61,861 bases of DNA from the NCBI RefSeq assembly GCF_009765995.1, contig NZ_LMUI01000042.1, positions 87,053-148,913 on the forward strand, given 5' to 3'. This DNA comes from Methylocapsa sp. S129 (GTDB taxonomy: Bacteria > Pseudomonadota > Alphaproteobacteria > Rhizobiales > Beijerinckiaceae). The notes beneath the pieces were generated by a model. That model was not told the DNA's origin. It worked only from the letters and a program-made list of their open reading frames with translations, and ran no database searches. A program made the position numbers and the translations under genes. Below, in pieces: positions 43,962 through 53,006 of the stretch (its first letter is position 1; the number at the start of each line of letters is the position of its first letter).

Positions 43962-45284
43962 TCATCGAAAACTGGCGGCCTCGACGGGTATCTCCGAAGA
44001 CGCCAGGGTGCGAAGCGGGGCATGCTGCGCCGCAATTCTGCCCCGACACATCGTCAGCAACAGGATCGCTCCGATAACCAGCAGAGCCGAAGCAATGCGG
44101 AACGCCCAAATGAATTCGCCGGTCGACTGAACGACATAGCCCGTGACAATGGGCCCGATTAGGCCCCCGCAATTGCCGCCGAGAATCACCAGGCTCATGA
44201 GCCGCGAGGCGTCTCGAGGATTGTCGGAGAGGTCGTTGAGAATCGCCATGTTGAGGGCGCTCGACACGTTCGATGAGGCCACGACCAACGTGAATAGCAC
44301 CGTCAACAAGACGGCGTTATCAATCATCGGGGCGGCAAGCGCGAGAAGCCCGAATAGCATCGTTCCCGCCGTGAAATATCGGCGCGCTCCCGAGCGAATC
44401 GAATTCGAGGACGGCAGGCGGTCGCTCATGCGGGCGATCGCAAGACCCACCAGCAGCGTCGCCGTATAGGGTATGGACGTGAATAGCCCCGTTCCCATCA
44501 CGGAGAGAGTGAGTCGCTGCTGAAGATAGGTGGGCAGCCAGGTAAGGAACGAGTAGCCGCCATACACGATCGTGGCCTGACTGAGTATGAGCGCCCAAAT
44601 CGTCGGATTTGTTAGCAAATAGCCGAGCGAGGATTGGGGCGCGCTCTCTTGCGCCGCGGCGAGTCCCTGACCGTTGCGCTCGCCAAGAATCTTGTCACGC
44701 TCGCGCGGCGACAACCACGATACGCGCTCGGGCGCGCCGAACCAGGTCATCCAAGCCGCGAGCCAGACGAAGCCCAACAGCCCTAGTACGATGAAGCCGG
44801 TCCGCCAACCAAACGTGCTGGCGAGCCACGCGGCTAGTAAGGCGCCGAGAGCGGGCCCGGCGGCCGAACCGCCGTTGAAGATCATGGTGATCTGACCGCG
44901 TTCGCGTTCGGGAATCCAGTCGCGAATGACGCGTGCGCCGGCCGGATAGGTGGTGGCTTCGCCAACGCCCATGACCAGGCGCGCCAGAAGGATCGTCCCG
45001 AAATTCCACGTCAGACCGGTAAAGACCGTCGCAAGCGACCATATTGTGAGGCCGGCGGCGATAATCGTCTTCGATCCAAATCGATCGACGACAAGGCCGA
45101 TCGGCAAAAGACATAGGACATAAGACCAGAGGAACGAGGAGAACAAATAGCCCATCTCTACTGGCGAAAGACCGAATTCCGAAGCGATCGGCTTGGCGGC
45201 CACTGACAGGGCCACACGATCAATGTAGTTGATGACGACCACCGTAAACAGCAGCAGCGCTACCCAACCACGGCGATAGGACAT
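43962..45284 (-). CDS. MFS transporter, anion:cation symporter (ACS) type
   Basis: This 440-residue protein has twelve predicted membrane segments. The first carries INYIDRVALSVAAKPI, the hallmark of ACS-family hexuronate, glucarate and aromatic-acid carriers. A RLVMGVGEATTYPAGARVI motif follows in helix four, with RDWIPERERG at the helix 4-5 loop. The central loop is about residues 200-220. A GGGAGGGAA ribosome site precedes the ATG. It lies between a lactonase gene and the Liv-type importer genes and would give a second entry route for the acid substrate. Confidence 0.88.
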   Translation of the reverse strand: MSYRRGWVALLLFTVVVINYIDRVALSVAAKPIASEFGLSPVEMGYLFSSFLWSYVLCLLPIGLVVDRFGSKTIIAAGLTIWSLATVFTGLTWNFGTILLARLVMGVGEATTYPAGARVIRDWIPERERGQITMIFNGGSAAGPALGALLAAWLASTFGWRTGFIVLGLLGFVWLAAWMTWFGAPERVSWLSPRERDKILGERNGQGLAAAQESAPQSSLGYLLTNPTIWALILSQATIVYGGYSFLTWLPTYLQQRLTLSVMGTGLFTSIPYTATLLVGLAIARMSDRLPSSNSIRSGARRYFTAGTMLFGLLALAAPMIDNAVLLTVLFTLVVASSNVSSALNMAILNDLSDNPRDASRLMSLVILGGNCGGLIGPIVTGYVVQSTGEFIWAFRIASALLVIGAILLLTMCRGRIAAQHAPLRTLASSEIPVEAASFR

Positions 45285-45426
45285 TGGACGTTCCCTCCCA
45301 GGCGCGTGTGGCCAAGGCCACGGTTCGGAGCGCTCGACGCGCGCTCTCGTATTGTCGTCGCCGCGATTCTGGTCCCGCGGCAGTTGGCGTGGCGCTGTAG
45401 CGCGCCGCGTTCCGGAGCGGAGCCCT

Positions 45427-46341
45427 TCAGCAGAAATTCAACTTCAGTCCCGGCGCCGGCCATTGCATGGCGCCGATCTGACCATGATCGGACAAGGTGA
45501 CATAGGCCGTCCTCATATCCGGGCCGCCGAAGCAGAGATTGGTAGGATAGATGTCGGGCGTCTTGACCTCACGGACAATGGCGCCTCCGGGCGAGAATTC
45601 GGAAATGTAACCAGTATGGAGCGTCGCCACAGCTATATTGCCGTTGGCGAGGACCGCCATGCTGTCGAATGTCGCGCTCCCCGGTAAGCCGGCGATGATC
45701 CGTCCTGAGTGCGCAGCGAAGCGCGGAGCCTTCTGGACCACCCCTGGCGCTTCGATAGTGAACGCAAACAACCGCGCGCCCTCGGTCTGGGCGACGTAGA
45801 GCGTCTTCTCGTCGGGCGACAGGCCACAGCCATTTGCGGTCACGAAAGGATAAGCGATCTCGACAACCTGCGATCCATCCGGCAGCGCATAATAGACGCC
45901 GCCGTGGTCGCGATAACGGGGAAAACGCTTGCCAAGGTCGGTGAAATAAAACCCTCCGTGTGAATCAAACACAATGTCGTTCGGCGCCGAGAGCTTATGG
46001 CCGTTCACCTCGACATAGAGGGTCTTCGCGTCGCCGGTCTTTTGATCGACGCGCTGGATATACCCGTACTCATAATCGGGATGCGGCCCGACTCCCATCG
46101 AATTGCCGGCCTCATAACGGTTTCCGCCGTTGTTGCAGCAATAGAGCGCTCCATCGGGACCGACGGCCAAACCGTTCGGGCCGCCGCCACATTTCGAGAA
46201 CAGCGACTGCCTCCCGTCGAGCTGTATTCTCGTGAGTTGGTTCTTGGGAATTTCCGCGACGATCAGCGAGCCGTCTCGGCAGACGACCGGTCCTTCCGGA
46301 AAGCCGAGGCCCTCGGTCACTATCTTCAAGCCATCGTTCAT
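45427..46341 (-). CDS. SMP-30/gluconolactonase-family hydrolase
   Basis: The 304-residue six-bladed propeller enzyme keeps the metal-binding residues of lactonases: Glu in LGFPEGPVV near residue 16, Asn in APNDIVFD near 120, Asn in TANGCGLSPDEKTLY near 170, and Asp in SATFDSMAVL near 225. Such enzymes open gluconolactone or similar lactones. GGAAGGAAGG precedes the ATG. It lies 22 bp from the CoA-transferase gene and is likely co-transcribed with it. Together with the broken homologue at 38041, it suggests the substrate or an intermediate is a lactone. Confidence 0.88.
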   Translation of the reverse strand: MNDGLKIVTEGLGFPEGPVVCRDGSLIVAEIPKNQLTRIQLDGRQSLFSKCGGGPNGLAVGPDGALYCCNNGGNRYEAGNSMGVGPHPDYEYGYIQRVDQKTGDAKTLYVEVNGHKLSAPNDIVFDSHGGFYFTDLGKRFPRYRDHGGVYYALPDGSQVVEIAYPFVTANGCGLSPDEKTLYVAQTEGARLFAFTIEAPGVVQKAPRFAAHSGRIIAGLPGSATFDSMAVLANGNIAVATLHTGYISEFSPGGAIVREVKTPDIYPTNLCFGGPDMRTAYVTLSDHGQIGAMQWPAPGLKLNFC

Positions 46342-46363
46342 CGCCGCCTTCCTTCCATTGCCG

Positions 46364-48961
46364 TTAGATGACGCCGTCTTCGGCGAGTCTTTGAACCTCC
46401 GAAGAGGACATTCCCAGCAGCTCGGTCAAAACCCATTCGTTGTCCTCGCCGTAACAGGGCGCTCCACGATTAGTCGGGCCGCCGATATAGGCAGGCGTTC
46501 GACTAAGCTTGGTGGGAAGTTCGTACACCGGCCAGGTTCCGATCTTGGTCCCAGTCACTTCGGTCAGCCATTGCAAATGTCGGAGCTGCGGATCGCGATC
46601 GCAGCGATCCTCCGCGTCCTGGCAAACGCCCGCCGGGATCCCGACCGCCTGCAATGCTTCCATCAATTGGTAGCGCTCGTGGTTGGATGTCCAGGCTTCG
46701 ACGGCGCGATCGAGGTTGTCTTGATTGGCCAACCTATCGGCGAGACTCGCAAACCTTGTATCGTCGATCCATTCGAGATGACCCGCGGCTCGTGCGAGAG
46801 CGGTCCAGTGGACATCGGAGAAGCAGGCGATGGCGATCCAACGATCTTTTCCCAAGCAACGATATGCGCCATGCGGCGCGGCTGGCTTATACGGCGATCG
46901 ATTGCCGTATCTCTTCCACTCTCGGCCGTTCGCCGACCAGTCCAGCACCGTGGCGCCGGTGAGAAACAATCCGGCCTCGCACTGAGAAGCGTCGATCCAC
47001 TGACCTTCCCCGGTGCAGTCCCTGTGATGTAGAGCGCCGAGAAGAGCGAGGGCGTAGCCATAGGCGCCCATCCAATCGAGGTAAGAATATCCCCAGCCAA
47101 CCGGCATGGCGGGATCGGGGAGGCCCGACATATCGCCCTGACCCGCAAAGGCCGCCGCGACGGGCCCTACCGTCCGCATGCGGCCGTATTCGCCGTAAGC
47201 TCCCATTCCCGACTGCTGGATGTAGATGATGTCCGGCCTGATTGACTTGAGAACGTCGTACCCGAGTCCGAGCCGTTCGAGGACGCCCGGAGAGAATCCT
47301 TCGGCGACGATATCGCAGATACGCACGAGGTCCTTCGCGATCCGCAATCCCTTGGGGTGGCGGATGTTGAGCGAAATGCCGCGTTTTCCGGAGTTCTTGT
47401 TGTTGAACTGACCGCCCATGTCGGAGTCGACGACCCCGGGCAGCGGCGCCGTCGCGGCGTCGCGGGCGGCCCGACCGCCGACAGGCGCCATAGCGGCGAG
47501 GCGGGTATCCGGATTGTCCTTCCACTCGACCTTATAACTCTCGGCGCCCAAACCCGCCAGAAAGCGGGTTCCCCCCGCCGAAGCCAAAAACCAACCAAAG
47601 TCGAGAATCTTTACGCCCTGCAACGGAAACGGTTTTCCATGCCGCGCGGAATTCAATGGTCGCGACTCATCGGACGGCCTCGCCGTTGCAGAGCGCGGCC
47701 GCCGCGCGGCTCTCGTCAGCACGGCCTCGGTATCCTCCCCCAGCAAGGGCGCCCGCCGGCCAGCCCGCCAACTCGTCGCCGACGCGCGCCATTTGCTGGT
47801 GGGATATACGAAACGCCGCCCGAGTTCGGGGTGCTCGACCTCCGAGAAGCTTCCTCGGGTCAGCCAATGGCGATCGATCGCATTCTCGTGAGGCTTGCGG
47901 AGCGGCGCCCATAGAAGGCCGGCCGCTTGCGCTTTACGCCAGGGCATGGATTCGTACGTCCACGACCGTATGAAGCGTTGAACGACGTCAAACATATGCG
48001 AGCGCGCCTCGCTTCCGGTCTGTGAGCCCGGAACATTTCGCGCCTTGTCGGCATCTTCGGGCGGCGGCTGCAGATCGGCCTGCATCCCATATTCGGCCAG
48101 CATCGGCGTCAGATTCCGCAGGTCGCGTGCGCTAACGGCCTGAGTGATGTACCAGCGACCATCCTTGGTAAGCGCGATGCTTTGCGCGCGGTCCGTAACC
48201 TCGACGGCGTGACGATTGGTCTGTCGCCGGATCGGAGCCCTTCGCATGACCCATTGCATGACGTCGAGCTCTGGATTCTTGGCGACCGCCTCGTGGATGG
48301 AAACCGACACGTCCTGCCCGAGGCCAGTTTTCGTCCGATAGAGCAGCGCCGCGGCGATACCGATCGCGAGTTGCTCGCCGGCAATGTGATACGCGTGCCA
48401 TATCTGAGGAGCAATCGGCGGGAGATCGTATTCACCCAACGGGTTCGGATCATAACCGCAGTTCATCATGACGCCGCCGAGCGCCAAGTGAACGAGATCG
48501 GATGCGGCGAAGTCCTTCCATGGACCATCATCGCCGAACGACGTCATGCGCGCGGTGATGAGGCCGGGATAGGCTTCGTTCAACGATTTTGGACGCAACT
48601 CCGAATAGTCGTCGAGCGTATCGGCGGAGCCGTTCAAGAAGACATCCGCGTTCGACAATTGATCGAGCAGCGCTCGGCGTCCCTCCTGGCCGCGAATATC
48701 GATCACCACAGATTTTTTATTTCGATTGTATGTCCAAAAATACAAGGAGCGCTCGCGTCCAGGCAGGTCGTCCAAGAAGGGACCTATATCGCGCGTCGAA
48801 TTGCCTTGCGGGGGCTCGATTTTGATAACTTCCGCGCCTAAACCGGCCAGCAGAAGCCCCACATATTCCGCGCGCTCATCGGCCCACTCCACAACGCGGA
48901 GGCCCTCGAGCATTCCGGGCTTCTCATCGAGCGGCGACGCGTGAGTCTCACTTGTCGTCAT
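46364..48961 (-). CDS. Tandem-domain family III (CaiB/BaiF) CoA transferase
   Basis: At 865 residues this protein contains two family III CoA-transferase domains, about residues 15-400 and 445-860. The first keeps LLLAGLGAEVIKIEPPQG and an Asp in AASDLVHLALGG at the place of the catalytic Asp of formyl-CoA transferase. The second has FLAGLGAESYKVEWKDNPDTR and FSPGVLERLGLGYDVLK, but reads MRTVGPVAAAF at that site, so it seems to lack the nucleophile. The family moves CoA between carboxylic acids and normally forms interlocked dimers; a tandem chain may form the same unit from one polypeptide. It starts the leftward block, with a weak ribosome site. Confidence 0.88.
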   Translation of the reverse strand: MTTSETHASPLDEKPGMLEGLRVVEWADERAEYVGLLLAGLGAEVIKIEPPQGNSTRDIGPFLDDLPGRERSLYFWTYNRNKKSVVIDIRGQEGRRALLDQLSNADVFLNGSADTLDDYSELRPKSLNEAYPGLITARMTSFGDDGPWKDFAASDLVHLALGGVMMNCGYDPNPLGEYDLPPIAPQIWHAYHIAGEQLAIGIAAALLYRTKTGLGQDVSVSIHEAVAKNPELDVMQWVMRRAPIRRQTNRHAVEVTDRAQSIALTKDGRWYITQAVSARDLRNLTPMLAEYGMQADLQPPPEDADKARNVPGSQTGSEARSHMFDVVQRFIRSWTYESMPWRKAQAAGLLWAPLRKPHENAIDRHWLTRGSFSEVEHPELGRRFVYPTSKWRASATSWRAGRRAPLLGEDTEAVLTRAARRPRSATARPSDESRPLNSARHGKPFPLQGVKILDFGWFLASAGGTRFLAGLGAESYKVEWKDNPDTRLAAMAPVGGRAARDAATAPLPGVVDSDMGGQFNNKNSGKRGISLNIRHPKGLRIAKDLVRICDIVAEGFSPGVLERLGLGYDVLKSIRPDIIYIQQSGMGAYGEYGRMRTVGPVAAAFAGQGDMSGLPDPAMPVGWGYSYLDWMGAYGYALALLGALHHRDCTGEGQWIDASQCEAGLFLTGATVLDWSANGREWKRYGNRSPYKPAAPHGAYRCLGKDRWIAIACFSDVHWTALARAAGHLEWIDDTRFASLADRLANQDNLDRAVEAWTSNHERYQLMEALQAVGIPAGVCQDAEDRCDRDPQLRHLQWLTEVTGTKIGTWPVYELPTKLSRTPAYIGGPTNRGAPCYGEDNEWVLTELLGMSSSEVQRLAEDGVI

Positions 48962-49675
48962 TGTTGTGACTGTCGCCGATTGTTGCCGCCGATGCGAGAA
49001 AGCGCCTCGAAGGGGAAGAAAAAGCAGCCGTCTTCGTCAGTGCGAATGTGCGATCCGAGCCAAACGCGTCGCAGGTGCGCGATCGAAAAACGCCGCATCG
49101 TTGAATGAATGGGCCCGCCAAACAGGGCCGGAGGAAAATCCGCTCGCGCGGATCCGCGATGGCGTGAAGCGAGAAACAAGATTCTGTTTTGATTCGTCTT
49201 CACACGTCCTCCCCGTCTCTTCGCCTGCTTCAGACGATCACGCTGTTTCGCAGCGGCTTCAACCTTCTTTGCAGAAGGCCGTTGACATCATGGTCTATGG
49301 CATACCATCATATGGAATGTCAACCGACGGCATGTTTAAGATGACGATGAAACGTTGATGAACGCTCGGCTATTCGCGGCCACGCTGACCAACATCGCTG
49401 GTGGTTGTCGAAGCGGATATTGGAGGAATCGCAGTGGCGACCCCGCGGCGCGGCGAGCAGGCGTTCAAACGCCGAGGCGACGCGCATCAAACGATGTTCC
49501 CAATCAACTTCTTCGCTTCGCAGCGACCGCGATGGCGGAGGCCGATGGCGTCCACCATCGGAGCGATTTCCTATCGCCTTGAATCTCAACCGCCATCTCC
49601 CCGTCCTTGGCGATAACCCGTCCTGCGTCGGCGCCTCGACCGTCGGAACCGTTAAATGAAGAGAAAGCTCCGCTA
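48962..49675. other. Divergent control region between the two CoA-catabolic blocks
   Basis: No gene is evident in these 714 bp; short frames such as 49320-49589 (-) have no recognised domain. The region holds the large palindromic promoter element at 49281-49324 and leaves leaders of about 320-350 bp to both flanking genes. Confidence 0.5.
49281..49324. promoter_or_regulatory. 44-bp palindrome with face-to-face TTGACA boxes
   Basis: GTTGACAT (49281-49288) and ATGTCAAC (49317-49324) are perfect inverted repeats, so a TTGACA -35 box points inward on each strand. Between them lie ATGG-CATA-CCAT (49297-49308) and CCAT-CAT-ATGG (49305-49315). The inner palindromes resemble GntR/FCD-type operators. 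No good -10 hexamer is seen for either direction. Confidence 0.5.
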
Positions 49676-50830
49676 ATGCCTGATAATCCTTTATCCAAAC
49701 CCGCGATCAGCAGTCCTTGGCCAATGCGCGACAAGGTCGCGTTCGCTGGAATCGGAACCACCCGGTACGGAAATTTCCCGGAGACGGACAGTTACGGACT
49801 CGGATGCGAGGCCCTCAACGCCGCGCTGGATGACGCGGGTCTGAAGCCGTCTGACATCGATGGGTTAATCGTCAATCGCATTCCCACATACGAGCGATTT
49901 GCCGAGATGATGGGAATCAACCCGCAATACTGCCTTTTGACGGAGTCGCCAGGCCGATTCTCAGGCGTGTCGCTGGCGCTGGCGGCGCAGGCGATCGCTT
50001 CGGGCGCCGCGAAGGTCGTCGCGCTCGTCTATGGCAATAACGGGCGATCCGTGCGGATGACCTATGGTGGAGGCGATAGCGAATGGGCGCCCTGGGGGAT
50101 GACAAGTCCCGGCGCCACCCACGCCATGATGTGGCGACGGCATATGCATGAATTCGGCACGACCCACGCCGACCTCGGGCCTGTCGCCGTGGCTTTCCGC
50201 TCTCATGCCTGTCTTAACCCCGACGCCGTTATGCATGGCAGGCCAATCACGCTCGACGATCACGCCAACGCCCGGCCGATATGCGAGCCGTTGCAACTCC
50301 TGGACTATTGCCTGGTCAATGACGGCGCGGTGGCTTGGATCATGACCACTGCCGAGCGCGCGAAAGACATGAAACGGCCGCCGGTGCTCTTGTCCGGCTA
50401 TGCGCGGCAGGATGCGTTCCACTACGGCAGCGGGCCGGCGGACGACCTTTGGTATCCGAACCTGTCGGCTTGCCGCTCGGTCTATGAGCGCGCCGGCATC
50501 GGCCGCGACGATATTCAAGGGCTGGGAATCTACGACAACTTTAGTCCCACTGTGCTGTTCTCGCTGGAGGCGATGGGTTTCTGCAAGCAAGGCGAGGCAG
50601 GCGATTTCGTGCGTGACGGAACGCTGCAACTTGGTAAGGGCCGCTGGCCGACCAACACCTCGGGCGGTCATCTCTCGGACAGCTACATGCAGGGTTGGAA
50701 CATCATCGCCGAATGCGTCCGCCAACTTCGAGACGACTGCGGCGCTCGTCAGATCCCGAACTTGCAAGCCATGCAATACATCTGCGCCACCAACATTGCG
50801 CAAAGCGCTATTCTTCGGAGGGCTTCATGA
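49676..50830 (+). CDS. Thiolase-like protein (SCP-x/Ltp2 type), probable acyl-CoA retro-aldolase
   Basis: The 384-residue protein has the thiolase fold of the SCP-x/lipid-transfer branch: KVAFAGIGTTRYG at the start, DIDGLIVNR near residue 60, and NTSGGHLSDSYMQGWN near 340. At the place of the nucleophilic Cys it reads TESPGRFSGVSLALAAQAI, with no Cys, so thiolytic cleavage is unlikely. Ltp2-type aldolases have the same loss, work on beta-hydroxyacyl-CoAs and need a DUF35 partner, which is encoded next with an ATGA overlap. AGAGAAAG precedes the ATG. I infer retro-aldol cleavage; the substrate is unknown. Confidence 0.82.
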   Translation: MPDNPLSKPAISSPWPMRDKVAFAGIGTTRYGNFPETDSYGLGCEALNAALDDAGLKPSDIDGLIVNRIPTYERFAEMMGINPQYCLLTESPGRFSGVSLALAAQAIASGAAKVVALVYGNNGRSVRMTYGGGDSEWAPWGMTSPGATHAMMWRRHMHEFGTTHADLGPVAVAFRSHACLNPDAVMHGRPITLDDHANARPICEPLQLLDYCLVNDGAVAWIMTTAERAKDMKRPPVLLSGYARQDAFHYGSGPADDLWYPNLSACRSVYERAGIGRDDIQGLGIYDNFSPTVLFSLEAMGFCKQGEAGDFVRDGTLQLGKGRWPTNTSGGHLSDSYMQGWNIIAECVRQLRDDCGARQIPNLQAMQYICATNIAQSAILRRAS

Positions 50831-51240
50831 GCCTCGCGACACGCCTTAAACCCGTCGTAGACAATTGGAACAAGCTGTTCTGGGAGGCCTGTAAGCGCAA
50901 GAAGCTCAAACTGCAGCGCTGCAAGACGACGGGAAAGTGCTTTTTTCCACCGGCGCCCGTATCGCCCTTCACCGGTCTGCCCGCCTGGGAGTGGGTGGAC
51001 GCCTCGGGGAGAGGCGAACTGTGGAGCTTCGTGGTGTTTCATCAGAGCTATTTCCCGGGGATGAAGGATGAGTTGCCCTATCCCGTCGCGATGGTGAAAC
51101 TCGAGGAAGGCCCGTATCTGCTCACCAACCTCGATGGCATGCGCGCTGAGGACGCGAAGATTGGAATGCCCCTGCAGGTCCGATTTCCGGGTGGTCCGGA
51201 GGGCTTCCTACTTCCGCAGTTCGGTCCCGCGGAGCTCTGA
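50827..51240 (+). CDS. DUF35/OB-fold partner of the thiolase-like protein
   Basis: This 137-residue protein has the DUF35 layout: an N-terminal helix (LFWEACKRKKLKLQRC), a zinc-ribbon-like loop and an OB fold with WSFVVFHQSYFPG and PYPVAMVKLEEGPYLLTNL. In this ribbon the usual CxxC pairs are altered: the first reads CKTTGKC and the second site is SPFTG, so zinc binding is doubtful. DUF35 proteins bind acyl-CoA or open the active site of their thiolase-like partner. Its ATG overlaps the partner's stop (ATGA), as expected for a stoichiometric complex. Confidence 0.86.
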   Translation: MSLATRLKPVVDNWNKLFWEACKRKKLKLQRCKTTGKCFFPPAPVSPFTGLPAWEWVDASGRGELWSFVVFHQSYFPGMKDELPYPVAMVKLEEGPYLLTNLDGMRAEDAKIGMPLQVRFPGGPEGFLLPQFGPAEL

Positions 51241-51242
51241 CG

Positions 51243-52022
51243 ATGGCCGAGACGATCGTCGTCAGCGCCCGCGATGGCTGGGCGGAGGTGCGGATCAACC
51301 GCGAGGAAAAGCGCAACGCCATGAATCGTGCGACGCGCGAGGGCCTCGCCAACGCCCTGGCGCAATTACGGGGTAAGGCGAAAGCGATCGTGCTGACGGG
51401 CACCGGCGGCAGCTTCTGTGCGGGCATCGATCTGAAGGAGGTCGAGCAGGACCGAGCGGCTGGGATCGACAGCTCCAGCGAGGAATGGATCGGCGTGAAC
51501 CTGGCGATTCGCGCCCATCCCGCGATTTTCATCGCAGCCGTCAATGGGCTGGCGCTTGGAGGCGGGTCGACGATGATCAATGTCTGCGACCTCGCAGTGG
51601 CGAGCATAAAGGCTTCGATCGGCTGCCCAGAAATGGGCTTTGCGACCTATCCCGGAATGGCCGGACCAGCTTTGCAGCTTTCGGGCGTCACCCGAAAGCA
51701 GGCCGCGTGGATGATCCTAACCGCGACCCGGATCGGTGGTGAAACCGCCGCGCGCTGGGGGATGGTCAACGAATGCGTGGAGCCCGAGGATTTGCTTCCA
51801 CGCGCCCATGCGATTGCAGAGGGAATTTCACGATTTGACGCTGTGGCGCTTGCGGAGAGCAAGAAGGCGATCGACCGCATTCCAGCCTTCATCACCGATT
51901 GGAAGGAAGCCATGGATCACGGCCAGATGGTTAATGAGGTCATTCGTTCGAAAACCAGGGCCCAGGAGATCGGTCGCGCAAATTTCGCAACTGGGGGCAA
52001 AAACCCTGGCCAGGGGATTTGA
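51243..52022 (+). CDS. Enoyl-CoA hydratase/isomerase family protein
   Basis: The 259-residue crotonase-fold protein has the oxyanion-hole segments GSFCAGIDLKEV near residue 60 and NGLALGGGSTM near 100. The second catalytic Glu is kept in GCPEMGFATYPG. The first Glu, normally in GGGxE, is replaced (GGGSTM), so simple syn-hydration is uncertain; related enzymes with one Glu act as isomerases, hydrolases or lyases. It starts 2 bp after the DUF35 gene. In the proposed pathway it would make the beta-hydroxyacyl-CoA that the thiolase-like protein cleaves. Confidence 0.87.
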   Translation: MAETIVVSARDGWAEVRINREEKRNAMNRATREGLANALAQLRGKAKAIVLTGTGGSFCAGIDLKEVEQDRAAGIDSSSEEWIGVNLAIRAHPAIFIAAVNGLALGGGSTMINVCDLAVASIKASIGCPEMGFATYPGMAGPALQLSGVTRKQAAWMILTATRIGGETAARWGMVNECVEPEDLLPRAHAIAEGISRFDAVALAESKKAIDRIPAFITDWKEAMDHGQMVNEVIRSKTRAQEIGRANFATGGKNPGQGI

Positions 52023-52025
52023 TCC

Positions 52026-53006
52026 GTGGCGTCTCCGCTTCGTGGCAAAAGAATTCTCGATTTGGGCGCAGTGTGCCGACAGCCCGCGCATGGGCTCGCG
52101 GCGTCCATGGCCTCGAAACTCTGCATGGCTTACGGGGCCGAAGTCATTCGACCGCTGGGTCCGTCCGGAGAGCCATTCAGGGCGGCGGCGCCATTGCTGC
52201 CTCAGGGCGGCTCAGCGCTCGACGCATTCCTCAATCACGGCAAGGCGCGGGATGGCCATGTCCCGTTCGATGCGGCGATCGGAGATAGCGCCGCCTTGGG
52301 CGAATACGCGCGCGAAACGACGGTCAAGGTTCGCTTGTCTGTCTACGGCCCCGGCGAGGATCCGCCAACGAGCGAACTCGCGCTGGCGGCATTGTCCGGC
52401 CTGCTCGGCATTGTCGGCGAAGCCGACGATCCGCCGACGCGGCTTGCCGGACATCAACTCGCCTATGCGGCGGGGCTCTCAGCCTGCACTGGCCTGCTCG
52501 CCGCGTTCCTGGCCGGCGGGGAAGAAATCGTCGACGTCTCGTTGTTCGATGTCGCGGTTTGGCTCAACTGGAAAGGCGCGACCGGGATGTTGATCGAAGG
52601 CATGCCTTTGAAACGTGGCAATCTTCGTAACTACTGGCAGGTGATGCGTGCGAAGGACGGATATGTCGCGCTCGTCTACCAGGAGAAGGATTGGCCGGCG
52701 CTGTGCGAAATGATAGACGACCCTCGTCTCGGCGACGCTCGCTTCGCCACCACGCAGGCGCGCGCCGCCAACCTTGTCGCCTTGAGGCATCTGCTTGAGC
52801 CCTGGTTCGCCGCGCGATCACGGGCGGACATTACGCGGGGCGCGCAGAGCCGTCGCATCCCCATCGGGCCGGTGCTGGCGCCGGTCGAGTTGCTCGCCAA
52901 TGCCCAATATGAGGCGCGAGGCGCGCTGGGACCCGATGCGAAGCCACGACTGCCGCTCGTATGGGACGGCCGGCGGATCGACGTGGAGGCTTTTCGTGCC
53001 GCCTGA
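52026..53006 (+). CDS. CaiB/BaiF CoA-transferase family protein, first of a pair
   Basis: This 326-residue protein is a divergent family III CoA-transferase. LRGKRILDLGAVCRQPAHG opens the fold, KLCMAYGAEVIRPLGP follows, and VDVSLFDVAVWLNWKG and GNLRNYWQVMRAKDGYVAL match the distal part. The stretch that usually carries the catalytic Asp reads GPGEDPPTSELALAALSGL, without an obvious equivalent, and it is ~60 residues shorter than typical. It starts with GTG 3 bp after the hydratase. It overlaps the next CaiB-type gene by 11 bp, so the two probably form a complex. Confidence 0.83.
   Translation: MASPLRGKRILDLGAVCRQPAHGLAASMASKLCMAYGAEVIRPLGPSGEPFRAAAPLLPQGGSALDAFLNHGKARDGHVPFDAAIGDSAALGEYARETTVKVRLSVYGPGEDPPTSELALAALSGLLGIVGEADDPPTRLAGHQLAYAAGLSACTGLLAAFLAGGEEIVDVSLFDVAVWLNWKGATGMLIEGMPLKRGNLRNYWQVMRAKDGYVALVYQEKDWPALCEMIDDPRLGDARFATTQARAANLVALRHLLEPWFAARSRADITRGAQSRRIPIGPVLAPVELLANAQYEARGALGPDAKPRLPLVWDGRRIDVEAFRAA

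Noticed and set aside
46232-47032. 266-codon plus-strand frame
   Set aside because: Shadow of the CaiB fusion and lactonase genes, no domain.
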